From: Isoetes taiwanensis
Lineage: Eukaryota > Streptophyta > Lycopodiopsida > Isoetales > Isoetaceae
Reading direction: 5' to 3'
DNA: 64,000 nucleotides
NCBI GenBank assembly: GCA_021234155.1
Contig: JAJEKV010000014.1
Span: forward strand, 12,503,836-12,567,835
Part shown: one piece after another, positions 48,147 to 60,924 of the stretch
Position numbering within the stretch: the first letter of the stretch is position 1
Layout: every line of letters starts with the position of its first letter
Notes under the pieces: model-generated
Told to the model about the DNA's origin: nothing
What the model saw: the letters and a program-made list of their open reading frames with translations, nothing else
The model's database searches: none
Made by a program: the position numbers and the translations under genes

Positions 48147-48504
48147 AGTTTATGTTCCACTATAATACGTTATTTATGAAAATAAAATGGCGCCCACGCC
48201 GATTTGACCCCTTGAAAAATCTACGTTCAGAAGCAACTTGCTTGCTGTTATTTATTCGTAAAACACTACAATTTCAATGTTTAGATTTCGTTGTCATCGG
48301 TGATTGTACGAATTAATAAGCAATTTCCTACTTTTTATATTGCCAACATTCTTTCATAATATGGGTCATTTGGACCGAATATTTGGATGCCCTTGCATTT
48401 CAACATAAAATGCATCTTCCTAGCCCGAAAATGAACTCAGTGCAAAAGTGTGGTTAATTCAATATAATGGTCAATAAATAGCTTATACGGCGCGATTTTG
48501 GAAT

Positions 48505-48536
48505 AGACATAATCCCAATTTAATTGAATGATGGTT
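48505..48536 (-). repeat. Right terminal inverted repeat
   Basis: Exact reverse complement of 36203-36234. A GGCGCGATTTT word of the palindrome family lies directly inside it (48489-48499). Confidence 0.9.
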
Positions 48537-48540
48537 TTGT
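48537..48540. repeat. Target site duplication, right (TTGT)
   Basis: Direct repeat of 36199-36202; the gypsy gag sequence resumes immediately after (CTAGAAAGTATTC). Confidence 0.8.
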
Positions 48541-49580
48541 CTAGAAAGTATTCTTTGACACTGCACCTACCTTCATAATGACCTATTGCTTTGCAAAAAG
48601 CATAAACAGGGCATTCCTTACCAAAATTCCCTCTCTTACCACACTTGGTGCAAGGCCTATACCAACAATAGTATGATGAGTGGATGTTTCTTGAGCAATG
48701 AGCACATGGAGGGTATATTCTCTTCTCGGGTCTGGATCTCTTCATTTCTTGAAGTTCTTTGGTTACTTCACTCAGAGCCTCAGACACTTTGGTTATCTCA
48801 GCTCTCACATCAGCCACACGACCTTCTGCATCTTCCATTTTTTATTTCTTCTTGTCCTTTTGAACAACATAGATTGGTATGTGTCCCTGGTCCCATGTAC
48901 TCCTCGCTATAAACTGAAAGAAAGGATCATGAGGTGAATGTACATCATCGGGAGATAGGAGATCATATCAGCAATCTGTTAGCCTTTATAAAAAGCCTTG
49001 TGTATTGTGTCAAATCCTTCTTTTGCTTCGAATCTTGAGCATCTTTACGGTATTCTTGGCTTCTTTGCTCAAATCTCTGATAAATGAAGCTACAAGATGT
49101 AAAGTGTGGTTAGGAACTTGATTGATTTGACATTTAACAAGATAAATATTGAATCTTTCTACATACTGATGCACACTTTCACCATATTTTATGTGAAAGG
49201 TTTGCAATTCAAAAATCAAATCTTGAGGATCAAGCAGCTTACCAAATCTTGCTAAGAATTTCTTAACAATTTCATCCCATGAGTTAGCTCCCAGACTCAT
49301 AACATATTCCAACCAAGCTCTCCATCATTTTTGAAACATACTTACATCCTTTCTTGTGTCCGTATTCCTGATAGTACTCCTCAAAAGTTTTCAAAAATTG
49401 TTGGCATTCATGCTTGGATCAAATGTGGGAGCGGAATTGGCATGTTCAATTCAAAGTAGTGGCAAGGCATACATGCATTTGCTTGTATACTCACTCATAT
49501 CTGCAGAACAGAGGTTTCATGATTCTCTATGCTTCAGCATGCTCAGATGCTTCATTGTTTCTTCTGAGAGCCATGAGTTC
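48541..49580 (-). pseudogene. gag: gag, gypsy copy B
   Basis: Sense order on the minus strand: FLKTF, YQEYGHKKGCK (about 49340-49400), EYVMSLGANSWDEIVKKFLA and KLLDPQDLIFELQTFHIKYG (49010-49312). Next comes a stretch with EVTKELQEMKRSRPEKRIYP (near 48730), then knuckles CTKCGKRGNFGKEC and AFCKAIGHYEGRC (48541-48680; the first Cys of the second knuckle has become Tyr). The reading then hits the DNA transposon. It is the best preserved gag in the window but still has breaks near 48840-49000 and 49320. Confidence 0.8.
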
Positions 49581-49617
49581 AAAATTCCAGGAAGTTATCT
49601 CAGTAGGACCTCCAAAA

Positions 49618-52600
49618 TGTTGAAGGTGTTTTTGGCAAAACCTTCAACCTCATTGGTTTAGAACCTCCAGGTTGCTTAAGGCAACCACTTTGTGTGAGAA
49701 ATCTCCAAAAGCAAAGCACAAATTGTGAACCACTTTCCCAAATCAGAAAAAAAAAATTGTCCTTAGAAAGAATGATGCCATTTGCAAGCAAGCAAAGATT
49801 TGACCATGATTTCAAATGCCAAAGCTACCTAAGATCCTAAGGAATGCTATGCAAAAAGTCAGATGTCTTATGAACATCACAAATCACTCAAATATGCATT
49901 TCTGATTGAGTCAAAACTTGGTCAATATCCCTGGCAGAGAGTGATTTTCTGCAAATCCAAAAATCTATATTCTTTTTGTGTTTTGATGCTTGGATCTCCT
50001 TTCAATATATCTGCACATAATGATCAAATACTTTTTTTGCATAAACAGGTGCTAAATATGCTGAGATCTTGGAATTTAGTCTGACAAACCGCCACGCCAC
50101 GTCTTGACAAGCAAAATTTTGTGAAATCGACTTTTGTGGGCACTTTTTGTTTTGAATGCCACTCTATTGCTTTAGCAATAGAACCGACATCCCTGGATGG
50201 GGATGCCCCCACCTCACATCTCCTATTTATTCCGCCTCTTCTTCCATGTTCATTCATCGGGCGCTCTCTTGAGCTAGTATTCTCCTCCTTCTTTGTCCTA
50301 CGTTTTTTTTATTCTAGTCTATCTTTTCTAGCTTCATATCGATTAGGTTATGTTTTGAGAAAGGCTAATTCCATTTGTTTTGTTTTGCACGATCTTACGT
50401 CGGTGTTTAACTGCTGCATGGTCGCTTTCTCTCTCGCATAGCTTGAATAGGAGAGTTCAAGAGCTTTTTCTTGGTCGGATGTAGCTTATCGCCGGACATG
50501 ATCCCGAGGGATCTTGACCACGTAGTGCAACATAGCCGGTGCAGGACGGCCGTTAAGCCAAGACACTTATCTATGCAAGGGTTGCACGGTTCGGGCGACG
50601 ACATTTGTATGCAAGACCATGGATCCGCAATCATGAGCTTCAAATCGGGAGCGACCTCTTCCGGATAAGTCTATTTCTTGGTTCCAATTAGTTTTGGTCA
50701 TTTTGTTGTGCTTGGTAAGGCCATGTTAGAGCTCCAAATTTTTTGGATAGCTTGCTTTTACCCCTCTAGGCTTTTTGGGTTTGCTAAGCGAGATCTCTCG
50801 GGTTTCGAACGGATCAAGGTTATTTGCCCCTTTCTCTTTTCCGGGTCTTTCCTTTTCTTTCCCTTTTGGTATCGGATCTGCCTCTGGCCTTTGATGGGGC
50901 TCTTGCAATGGTCTCGCCAAATCTCTTTGAGTTAGGCCTTGCTTTCGCCTCTTTCGCTTTTGGATTTGCTTTTGACTAGGTTTTGGCCGGTTGATCTCTC
51001 AAGCTTCCAATCTTGCAACCCTGTTTTGTGCAAGATGAGTATTTCGATTTGCTATCCGTTAGATCGATTGGCGGTAGGACTCCACTTAGAACTTTCTTTT
51101 TGCCTTCCCGGGCTTTCCCCGAATTAGTTTTACGATCATTTTCCATGTGTGACGTTTTTTGCATGATTTCTCGGTTATGCTTGATTGCTCAAACTTCTAG
51201 TCTTGCAATCATCCCCGGTTGTGTTAGTCCGATGTTTTGGGTTTCGAATCGACCTCCTTTAGCCAAATCGTTTGGGTTTGTTGGATGGATTTCGCCTCCT
51301 ATAGCCTCACCTTCAGATCTCGTCGTTAGTCCCTCGATCCTCGGCCTCTATCTTGGCCTCAATTTTCCCTTTGTTATGCAGATCCGGTAGCGCCTCGCTC
51401 TGTTCTCCGCCTTTGCCCATCAGCAGTTCTTTAGGGAAGGGTTACCCTGGCCGGGGATACCAGTTCCACTTCCCCTATTTATTTTGTTGATTCTAATGGT
51501 TTTTGGTTACATCATCTAGTAGCTTGCTTAGTAGACATCAATTTTGGGCTCGGATCATCCGCTGCACTAAGGAGAGTGTGTGTTCGCCTCGACATCGATA
51601 TCTACGCACAGTTTTGAAACTAATTGTTGGATAGCTGTTGTGAGGGGTTCCACAGCTTAAGCAAGACTAGGCCAAAAGTTGAATCTGGATTGTTTGGTGA
51701 GAGTGCTTCTCCATTGTCTTGGAGACCAAGGTTTGTATCGGTGTAAATTAGTGAGTTTTTTGTGCACTACAACCCGTTGTAGGTCATTATAAGCTTTGTG
51801 CACCCACCAAACTTTATATCCCCAATTGCGGATGTTTCAGAATAAATCTCAAGGAAGTTTGTGATATAAATCCTAACACTAACGCTTTTAAAATGGGGAA
51901 GTTCGATAGTTATTTTTGTTCTTTCCATGAGATTCTACTAGAGAAGTTTTTGACTTCATATTCCATTTAATTGGCCCTAACAACAATGTATGTCTTGTAC
52001 ATGGTTCCCGGTAGTTTCAACGAAGGGTGCCCTAGGGTGTTTTCAGATTCTCGCTTTCTTCATACATTTAGTTGGGGCATAGGTCAACAACATACTTTTA
52101 ACGGCTTATTATTCGTGATGTTTTACGATATTTGGTAGGTGGTATTCACCGTGAGATATTCTCATTTCATCAATTCTTGAGATTTTTACAAAGTTTCTTT
52201 CATTTAGTTTCTCGTGGTTTTCAACACTCTACACAAGATCTCTTTGATGCATATTCGTCTTTTAGTATAATGCTTCAGACCGCATAGCTTTATTGTGGCT
52301 TAAGCCTTTACATGTGCCGAGATGGCTTCATCTAATGCATGAGCTTCATGCTTTTAAGCTTTACATGTATATGGTTTCATCCGTTGGGCCTTAAGCTTTT
52401 ACATATGCCTAGATGGTTTCGCTTTCCATATATAAATGAGCATTAAATCCATTTTAGTAGTGGTTTCTTTTATAGCTCATTTGTTGCATTTGATCTTTGG
52501 ATCCGCCGCTTGGTATATCGATTAAGTAGCCTTTCTTTGTTTCAACCCTTCGTGATGTCTTTATGTTCATCCGGTTACCTATCACCCTTGAAGTTGAAGT

Positions 52601-55600
52601 CACATTGAAGTTTCACATTTGTATTGCTTTGTCGGGCACTTACAAAGTTTGTATGTTGGTTGATCTCGGCAGTTTGGGTTTCCCATGGCTAGTAGATCGA
52701 TGGTAGTTATCATATCATGATTTTATTTCTAGACTAGTTTTTTAGGTTGGGGGCTCAATATCACGCCTTTTCTTGTCATGGTTTGGATGGCATATACTAC
52801 ATGGTCTCATCTCGGTCGTCATACTTACTTCTCCCTCTAGTGCATTACATGGTTGCTTTTTTCCATGTAGGGAAATATGTGTTGAGACTGCCCGCAGCAT
52901 TGTAAGTCGTGGTCATTTTGACATTGTTTTGTTGGTTTGGTACACACATTTGGATCCTTTTTAAACTACTTGCCTCGATAAGTGTCGTTGGATACATCAT
53001 TCACAAAGACACCTGGTCATGTTTATTCCTCTTTTTGTTTTTTTTGTTCCTTTTTGTCCCGTTTCGTTCTATTTGTCTTTGTCGCTATTCGCTTGCCTTG
53101 TTTCTCTCCCATCGTTTCATTTATTTTTGCATTGTTTCCCTCGGCTGTTTCATTTACTTTGCATTGCTTTGGGTCCGGTTCGATGCTCGGTGTTCGTGGC
53201 TCCTTTGGTGTTGTCGCCGCTAATATATTAGTCTCTAGTATTGTCACATTTCTTTGCCCACGGATCTCGCTCTACTTGACATTCTTTTTCACCGCTTTAG
53301 TCATGTTTGTCCATATTCGGTCTGTTGGTCATTAGTTTCATGAGCCTCCATGCTCCCATTCGCTCCACTCTACTTGGTTTTATGTTTCTATTTGTTTTTT
53401 ACATGATTGTCTCTTTGAGATTTTGTCCGGTCTTTACTCCGTTTTCTACGTTTCTATAGTTTTCACTTTGACCCAATTTGGAGTAATTTCTTGTTCATGC
53501 CGGTTATGTTCTCATTTTGCACTCTGGTCGAGATTGCTTATTGGGCATTTATGTGTGTTTTGGTTTCTTATTTGCACCTCTCGTAATTTTTCGCGGCTCC
53601 TTGGCTTGTTTGCACTCGTTATTAGATTCACCCATTTTGTTCTAAGTATCTTGTTTGCCTCCATTCCTCCCTAGACATGACACCCCTTGTACATCTAGTC
53701 TTTTCATGAATCCTCGTAATATTTGGTACTATTTCTTCCAGCCTTCAAGTTACATCATTATTTCCATTACTTCTTTTGGTATTTTATGGCTTTATTTTTG
53801 TTCCTTTGTCTCCTTTTTTCATTCCATTGTCGCACTTTGGCATGCTTCTTTAATATTGTTTCTACATTTGGTGTCTTTTTATTTGTGTCTTGACAACCTC
53901 TTACTTGTCCCATCTTATTTTGTTATGGATTGTCCTTTTGTTATTTCCCTTGGTTTTCTTATGCCTTTCTTTCATTCGTTCTTTCTTGTCGTTGCCATTT
54001 TTCACCCTCTTCGTTTCATGATTCCCTTGTTGGGTTTGCTTTTAATCCACTATTGAATTTGTTTTAATAGTTCCGACATACGTTCCATTTACTTCCCCTT
54101 TGTATTGCGCGGTTGCTCCTTTTCTATTTTTTGCTAGCTAAATTAGTTCGGTTTCTCGTATCCTTTGTGGCGTAATTGCATTTTTTCTCTCAAATCGTTT
54201 CTTTGTTATTGTTGTTGTTTGATTGTCGTTTTCATAGATTTGTTTGAATTTTTTCATTTTTCACTTTATTGTTTTCATTTGTTCACTTGATGTTTTCGTT
54301 TGGTTGCACCCTCTACCTCTTTTCTTTTGCCTTCATTGTCTCATTTATCACTATATGCTCCCTCGTTGTTCCAAATTTTCTTAGCCCTCTTTTCTTTGCT
54401 CCCTCTTTCCTGTTCTCCGTGTTCTCTAATGGCTCTTTTCACTACATTTTGTTTGACCCTTTGTAGTCTCGTCTCTTCCTTTGATTTCTACTTTTCATGT
54501 TCATCTCTTTTTCAGTCCTTCTATTTGGTCGCGGATGTACCCACATCCCGCCTCATCTAGCTCTCCTATATGATTGCTTTTATGTCCCATCGATTCCTAA
54601 TGTTCCTTCAGATCCTTCCCCACATGGAGCTTCATCTTTTCCACTTCTTGGGTGTCCCTTTGGCTTCCGGACTCCCTCCCTTTGTTCATGTTGGCCTTTG
54701 TGCTCACGCCTACCGGACTCTTTTATCTAGCCCTCCTATCCCATTGTTCCCTATTCCTAGATTTGGTTTGTTCGCTTTTATCCCTTTATTATCCATTTTA
54801 TATTTTCTTTGTTCTTCCATTTCGTTAGATCCCATCCCATAAATACCTTTTCCTTTCTCGAACCTGCATTGTTTGTGTCCATCATTTTTATGTTCCCTCT
54901 TCTTTTCTACAAAGTATACGTTGCCAGGTCCTTCATTTTATGTTCTTGTTTTTCCATCTTTCTCTTCATTGTTACATCATCGTGTCTTTCATTTTCATAC
55001 ATCCCATCATTCGCTTCGCTTCCTTTTTGCTCCTTCTACTTCTTTTTTTGCTTCATTGTCTCGCCTTCTCTTTTTATTCCTTTTTTGTTTCAATTCTTCT
55101 TGGTCTCCTCTTCCCCATTTATTTTGGTTGCCTTGGGTCTCATTTGCTCTCGATGAGCCATCTTCCTCGGTTCTCCGAGACTGCGTTTTTTGCCTGCTCG
55201 CCTCGTTTGTCCCATTGTTTTACCTATGGGGTTGTCCTCATTATTTGTTTTGTATCTCATTTATCTCTCCTATTCCATTGATGTATTTGTAGTTTTAGCG
55301 ACATATTTACCCATTTTTCCCTTCATTTTTCATCATCTTCTTTTACTCCCCGCCGCCTTAGTTTTGCTCTCGTTTTGTTTGGGTAGATTCCTCTTCTATA
55401 ACCGAGCATTCCTTGGATGGGGACGCCTCACATCCCACATCTCCTATTTATTACCTCTTCTTCCATGTTCATTCATCGGCGTTCTCTTGACTAGTATTCT
55501 CCTCCTTCTTTGTCCTATCGGTTCCCTCACCCCTCCTCCCTAAATGGTTCCCTACATTAGGCCATGTCTATTTTTGGTTTTCCATTATTCCATTTTATTG

Positions 55601-58511
55601 TGGAAGTTGCTCCATTTCTTTTTTTGGTGGTCATCTTTATTTTTGTCTATCTTTCTACACCTCCGGGAGGGTTGTTTCGTGAAACTCCGACATCCTCCAT
55701 GTGTCATTTCTATGTTTTTTTAAGTGTAGAGATTTTGATGCTTCAATTTGTTCGGCAAGATGGGTAATCTGTAGCCTCCAGATGCATACTTATTATTATT
55801 TTCTTTCTCGACGCGGGCAATCAGAGCCTTCAAACATATTTATTTTGTTCTTTCTTGGCGGCCTAATCGAGCCTCAAGGTTTTCTTCTTTTTCATTTACT
55901 CTCGGCACTTTGACAATGTAGCCTCCGGCGACACTAATCCGGATGTTTGTCTGCGATAATTCACTCACCAGACGGTTTCACGGTTGGTAAATTTATTTGT
56001 TTCTTCCCGGCGTGGCCTTAGAACCTCGAGTGCTATTATATTCTATTTTATACAATTCCGGTTAGCGCGGGCCTTGGCTTAAACTCTAACTTTCTAATGG
56101 GTCATTTCGTTTCATATTTTTTTCTAGTGGGAGATCTTTTTTGCAGTTCTCGGTTGTCGGCGCCATCATGTTTGCAACAGCCAACTTCTTGGCTGACGTA
56201 TCTTTGGTGGCATTCAATGAGCATTGGCGTGATTCTTCATTAGGGGTTTCCTCGAAAACCGAGCGGGCGGGTTCTCATCTCGATGAGGAGCAATAGTTAG
56301 TTTCTCACATTGGCATATACCCGCTGGCGGAACAATGCGTCTTTTATCTAGCACTCTTGAGGTTTTATCATGCTCACCGATAAATTGTCTAGTTTGAGCA
56401 TGTTCGGTTTTTCAAGCGTTTGGATTTTCTATCCCTGAAAAGATTTTTACAAAAAGCTCACGAGAACACCACTTCAACGACCACTTGTTTGTGTATAGGG
56501 ACCCATCCTGGGAATAAATCCTAAAGCTACTTATGTCTTGCAAGCAAGGCGCTATTTAGCCTTCGAGATGCAATCATGTACTAAAATATGCAGATTTTTG
56601 TTTTAAGAATGCAAAAGCAAGCGAGAATTTCCATCGGCTCAAAAGTGTGTATGCTTTTCAATGATCCTTCATCTTTTTATGCTCTTATCTATATGCATTT
56701 CTCATTGCAATTGTCTTATACCTATCATAAACACAAAACCTTTTTTACTATCTTACTTTCCTCGAATGCAAAGAAAAAATTATACTCAAATATATCTCCA
56801 AGGATCTATTTTCATTCATTCAAGAATCACCTGAGTCCATTAAAGCTTGGATCCCAAGCTCGTGTCTTGGGTATGTGGATCAAATGGAGGTCTTCAAATC
56901 AAGAAATCGGGCTTTGAAACATCGAGGTAATCCATATATCCAATGCTTGGAGGGAAATTCAAGCATAAGTTCAAAACGGCCTTTCCTGAGAAAACTTGAT
57001 CGATAGTTTCCTTCAAAGCCCCAAAGAAAAAACCTCTATGTTGTCTTCCCCTTTCCAAATTTCTACTGTTTTTGACTGTTCTTGGGAAAATTTGGTGGAA
57101 TCTTGGCTTTTAGTTCAATCATGTCGTTCTTTCTTGGTACAAAGCAGATCGAAGGCATTTCATAATGATTAAGTGGTTAATTTTGGGTAAGCAGTAGGAT
57201 CTTGGCATGATAGAGTTTTTGGGGTTCTTGGGAAAACTCGATATATCCACGGGCATTTTATGAGAAAAGAAGACTTGGATACAAAGGAATAACCACTGAT
57301 CGATTATTAAACCGGCGTGCTATGCCACCGATAAGGATTGATCAAGATTCTTTGCCACACACACTGGGTAAAAAAAACGTATGGGAGGGGGAGAAGAGGG
57401 AGGAGAGTCTAAGGCTTTTTTGGGGAAGGGGGGGTTGGGGGTAGGTAGGTAATTTTTTAGTTCATGGGTTTGGCAGTTCCCAAGGAATCGAAAATAAAGG
57501 TCTAAATGAGCCTTTTTGAAAAATTCCTTTTGCAAAACAAAATCTTTTTTTGATGCACTATCTTGAGTGGAAAAATCTTTTGCAAAATGAACTCTTTGAC
57601 TTTTGGACTCAATAATGGGGGGTAAGAACATGGTGAGGTGCAAGAAGGCAAGGTGAGTTGGCAAGATGAGAATGACATGGCAATGAGAGATGATGAGGTG
57701 TCAAACAAGTTGGCAAGGTATATTTTTCTAGTCAAAACTTTTGATGAGATGGAAGTGATGTGTGTGACACATGTGTGATGATGATGGAAGCATTAGTGAT
57801 GATGTGGCATGATGACATGTCCCTTTAATGGTCAAATAACTTTATTTAGGAGAAATTTTGAAGAAAATAAACTTTTATGAAGGGTGACATGTGTGTGTGA
57901 TGATATGGAAATGGTTATAACGTGTATGATGATTTGGCAACTTTTGAGTGGTGACAAGGGTCAATTTGGCACTAGTGCATATAGAATTGCAAACTTTAGG
58001 CAATAAGTTGATCCTTTGACTTTTCTTGACTTCCTTAGGAATTTTTGCACTTTCTCGTGGTGGCATGATGGATGTGTGAAGTGTGAATGGTATATGAATG
58101 ACATGTTTTGACTAGAAAATTTTCCTTTGCCAATTTGCTATAGGATATGAAGGCTAGGCATGGAATTTGGAGGCATATGGGATCTTTTGCATAGGAGAAG
58201 AGATGATGAGCTCAAAGAGATGGATCATGTGAAATAGTCATGCCAAGAATCTCCAATAGTGAAACCACATACCAAGTCAAATCGTGGAGCCTCCCAAACT
58301 TCAAACTTGCCTCTGCTTGAATCGGCTTTCTTTGCATGCTTGTGTGATCTTTCATGAATGTCTTCACCTTGGTGTTCAAGCACTTATGATCTCTAGGAAT
58401 GTGTTCTCTTCAAATCAATGGTGTTTGTATATACATCTTTGAAGTCAACATGCGGGGCATAAGTATATTCAATATGTGTCTTGCTCTTCTATTTTGCCAT
58501 AGCATGGCGCA
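49618..58511 (-). repeat. 5' LTR of gypsy copy B, split by a 6.35-kb insertion
   Basis: The parts 49618-50157 and 56510-58511 together match the 3' LTR. The plus-strand left edge is TGTTGAAGGTG and the right edge CATGGCGCA (sense start TGCGCCATGC). The break between CACTTTTTGTTTTGAAT (50141-50157) and GGAATAAATCCTAAAGC (56506 onward) is continuous at 17754-17780. Confidence 0.8.
50158..56509 (+). mobile_element. Unclassified pyrimidine-rich insertion in gypsy LTR
   Basis: The edges follow from the uninterrupted LTR at 17754-17780; a GAAT shared by both sides may be the target duplication. The plus strand is strongly T/C rich, especially 52900-55600. A block at 50182-50302 is repeated directly at 55400-55518 (CCTGGATGGGG... 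to CTTCTTTGTCCTA). Near the right end GGTTTCCTCGAAAACC (56245-56260) and a GGGACCCAT word (56497) resemble the LINE 3' end. No pol motif was found. It might be a non-autonomous LTR element or a long LINE-dependent element. Confidence 0.5.
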
Positions 58512-60850
58512 AATGGAGCAACTCAATTTCATGTTTTGAAGAAAGTGACCTTTTTCCCACAATGTAAACCACTAGAATGGGCATGGCTCACAGATTTTTA
58601 TATACCAAGTTTTGATTTTATGACATAGGCTTATTGAGGCCATGTTATTCAATTATTTGATTGTATTAAATTAATAATTTAACAACCTTGCTATATCAAA
58701 AGTGGAAACTTGAAATTGGTTGAGGGTCTTTAACAAGACATTTATGAATAATGCATAAACAAAGCTTGCCACTATTGAGAGCTTGGAAAAGGTTGTATTT
58801 ATGAAGCATAAAAAGCTTCCATTATTAATTACGGTACGTTGTGTATCATTCATATGATGATTCTTAATAGTAATATATTTCAGGCAGGGAGGGAGTTGAT
58901 GCCACAAGAAGTTTGAACTTACAACCTTGAAGATTTGTCCTACAAAACTATAACTAGAAAATTGATGAACAAAGATTCAAATTCAAATCTTATGTTATAT
59001 GTTCATATGATGATGTTTGTGTTCCTTTGCAAAGACACTATTGTTTTATTGACGTACACATAATACAAAATGCAAGATTTAAAAGCAAACACATGGTCGG
59101 CGAGATGGAATGTGCAGGAGCAGAGGTGCATAGGTGCACCGTAAGCGTCGCCATAGCTTGAAACAAGAACTTGATGCTTGCTTTGTCTGCGCAAGCTTTG
59201 GGACTTGAATAGATCAAGATAGCACATTACTATCGCTACATAAACCCCACATTGGGATGGGACCGCAATGCTACTGCGATACTCATTTGACTATGAATAA
59301 GCGGACTCATCACTTCAATTCGCATGTGCGCACACCGCCTCTGCAATTGAGATAGGCAAATGGATTGGGGACTCATGCGGAATAGGCACTACCTTTGTCA
59401 AGAGAGTCGCATGCTTTTCGAACTATGCGATGAGTCCATACATGGACAAAATCAACACCATTTAGTACATTGTCTCAAAACCTTATAGTATTTGACAAAC
59501 CTCATTATACAAAGATATTAAAACTTGTACAACCATACCCCATAAACGAGGATCGCTACCTATGGTTTAGATCGAGAAAAAACTTGCATATATGCCCATC
59601 CAACAGCTCTCGATGCACGAAGACACCCCCCTTGTGAATATGCACCCAAACCAAAGGGGGTTTCAGGGGGAATTTAATTTTAAAGTGTTGTATGTAATGT
59701 TTTGTGTTATTTCAAAAAAAAAATTGCACAATTCATCAATACAGAAAATCATTTAAAATACACTATTATACACATGAAAGAAACATAATAAAGCAGAAAG
59801 GAGCCTACTTATTATGAAGCTGAAAGACTCAGCAGAGAGGTCTTCTTATTCCAGAACTGTAGTATATTGCATATCTTTTTCATAGTTTTCTAGACATCTT
59901 TTATAAATATATAACCTCGAAGTCATGATAAATAATATGTACCTTTGAATAATAAATGTTGTATCTGTATTCATTACAAAAAACTGCACTGACCAATGAT
60001 AGATACACACAATGTTAACTTCATGGTAAGCATATTAAATACCAATTCTAATTTTTGAGGCTATACATAATGAATGCATATGTGGTCTTTTAGGTGGTCT
60101 AGGCACGTGAGCTCTCACGATTTTGCGCAATCGTAGTTTAGAAGAAACTGTGATTTGAAGAACAATAACTTAGTTGCTGAACAAATGAGTAAGTCGCTGA
60201 ACAAATGGGTTCAAGCGAAGTCTGCTTGAGGACACTCACTCAATGATTATTTAGACCACTTTGCGTAGAAGAGAAGAGATCTCCAAGCCTAGCACCATAA
60301 AGTTCAAACTTAACTTGTTCTAGCCCTAAGAGCGGATATTCAAATTAGACTTAATGAATCCCTCCCAAAGATGCAAGCTAGCTAGCTACCCCAGTGAATC
60401 TATGAAGCCATTTGAATTGAATCCGAGAAGGCTCGAGAACCTTGCAAATGTAGCATCATTTACAAGTCTTGCTTTTCTCATTGAAATAAAACATTGTCTC
60501 AAGAGCTCTCAAGGGCATGTATTACAGTCGGCTAGCTGCCAGAGCCTAGTTAACACGTTGGCCCAATATTCTGCCATTGTTGGTCTTCTGCAAACATCCC
60601 TTTGCAGTTGTCGAATACTTGAAAGCAAATATAAACCGTATGAATGAGCATTTTGAGGCAAAGATTTGAGGAAAAGCTAGAGCTAGTTGCCTAGAGAACT
60701 CTAAATAGAGATGACTCAAAAAAGTGGGGAAGAAGAAAGAATCTAGACCTCTTTTTGAGTTGTTTATCTTGCAAAAAACATCCGACATTGGACTGTGATA
60801 ATGGAGAATATTACTTGTTGTATGAGTATTTCCTGAAGGAACACTATGTT
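58512..60850. other. Flanking DNA without a recognised gene
   Basis: AT-rich sequence beyond the gypsy element. Short frames (58671-58907 minus, 59003-59227 minus, 60354-60647 plus, 60546-60788 minus) overlap or carry no recognised motif. The strands contradict each other at 60.4-60.8 kb. Confidence 0.5.
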
Positions 60851-60924
60851 TCTTATGTGGGTTTTTAGCATATCCTAGGTATATGCTAGAATATACCTAA
60901 GATATGCTGGTGACTTCTTGTTGC

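Larger units (their letters stand above)
36203..48536. mobile_element. 12.3-kb TIR DNA transposon with divergent genes, nested in gypsy gag
   Basis: The element starts AACCATCATTCAATTAAATT at 36203 and ends with its exact reverse complement at 48536. The inverted repeats are perfect for 32 bp. TTGT occurs once on each side (36199-36202 and 48537-48540) as target duplication. Joining the flanks with one TTGT restores the gag sequence seen uninterrupted in copy A at about 1325-1360. Inside are a minus-strand DUF7869-like gene (36385-39433), a repeat-rich centre and a plus-strand multi-exon gene (42775-48146). A 4-bp duplication is known for the Sola and Ginger groups among others; I do not assign a superfamily. 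Confidence 0.85.
17271..58511 (-). mobile_element. Ty3/gypsy copy B, LTR to LTR, with four nested insertions
   Basis: A minus-strand gypsy element. The 3' LTR is 17271-19671 plus 26201-26279, the internal region 26280-49617, and the 5' LTR 49618-50157 plus 56510-58511. Removing the four insertions leaves about 11 kb: two LTRs of about 2.5 kb and about 6 kb of gag, protease, RNase H-like, RT, RNase H and integrase. Both LTRs start (sense) with TGCGCCATGC and end near CCTTCAACA. No convincing target duplication flanks the element (CATTA left, AATGG right), so it has decayed or one edge is misplaced. The frames are broken but are the best preserved of the three copies. Confidence 0.8.

Noticed and set aside
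52909-55543. Many overlapping plus frames of 80-139 codons rich in Phe, Leu and Ser
   Set aside because: They are translations of T/C-rich DNA, occur in all three frames at once and show no domain.
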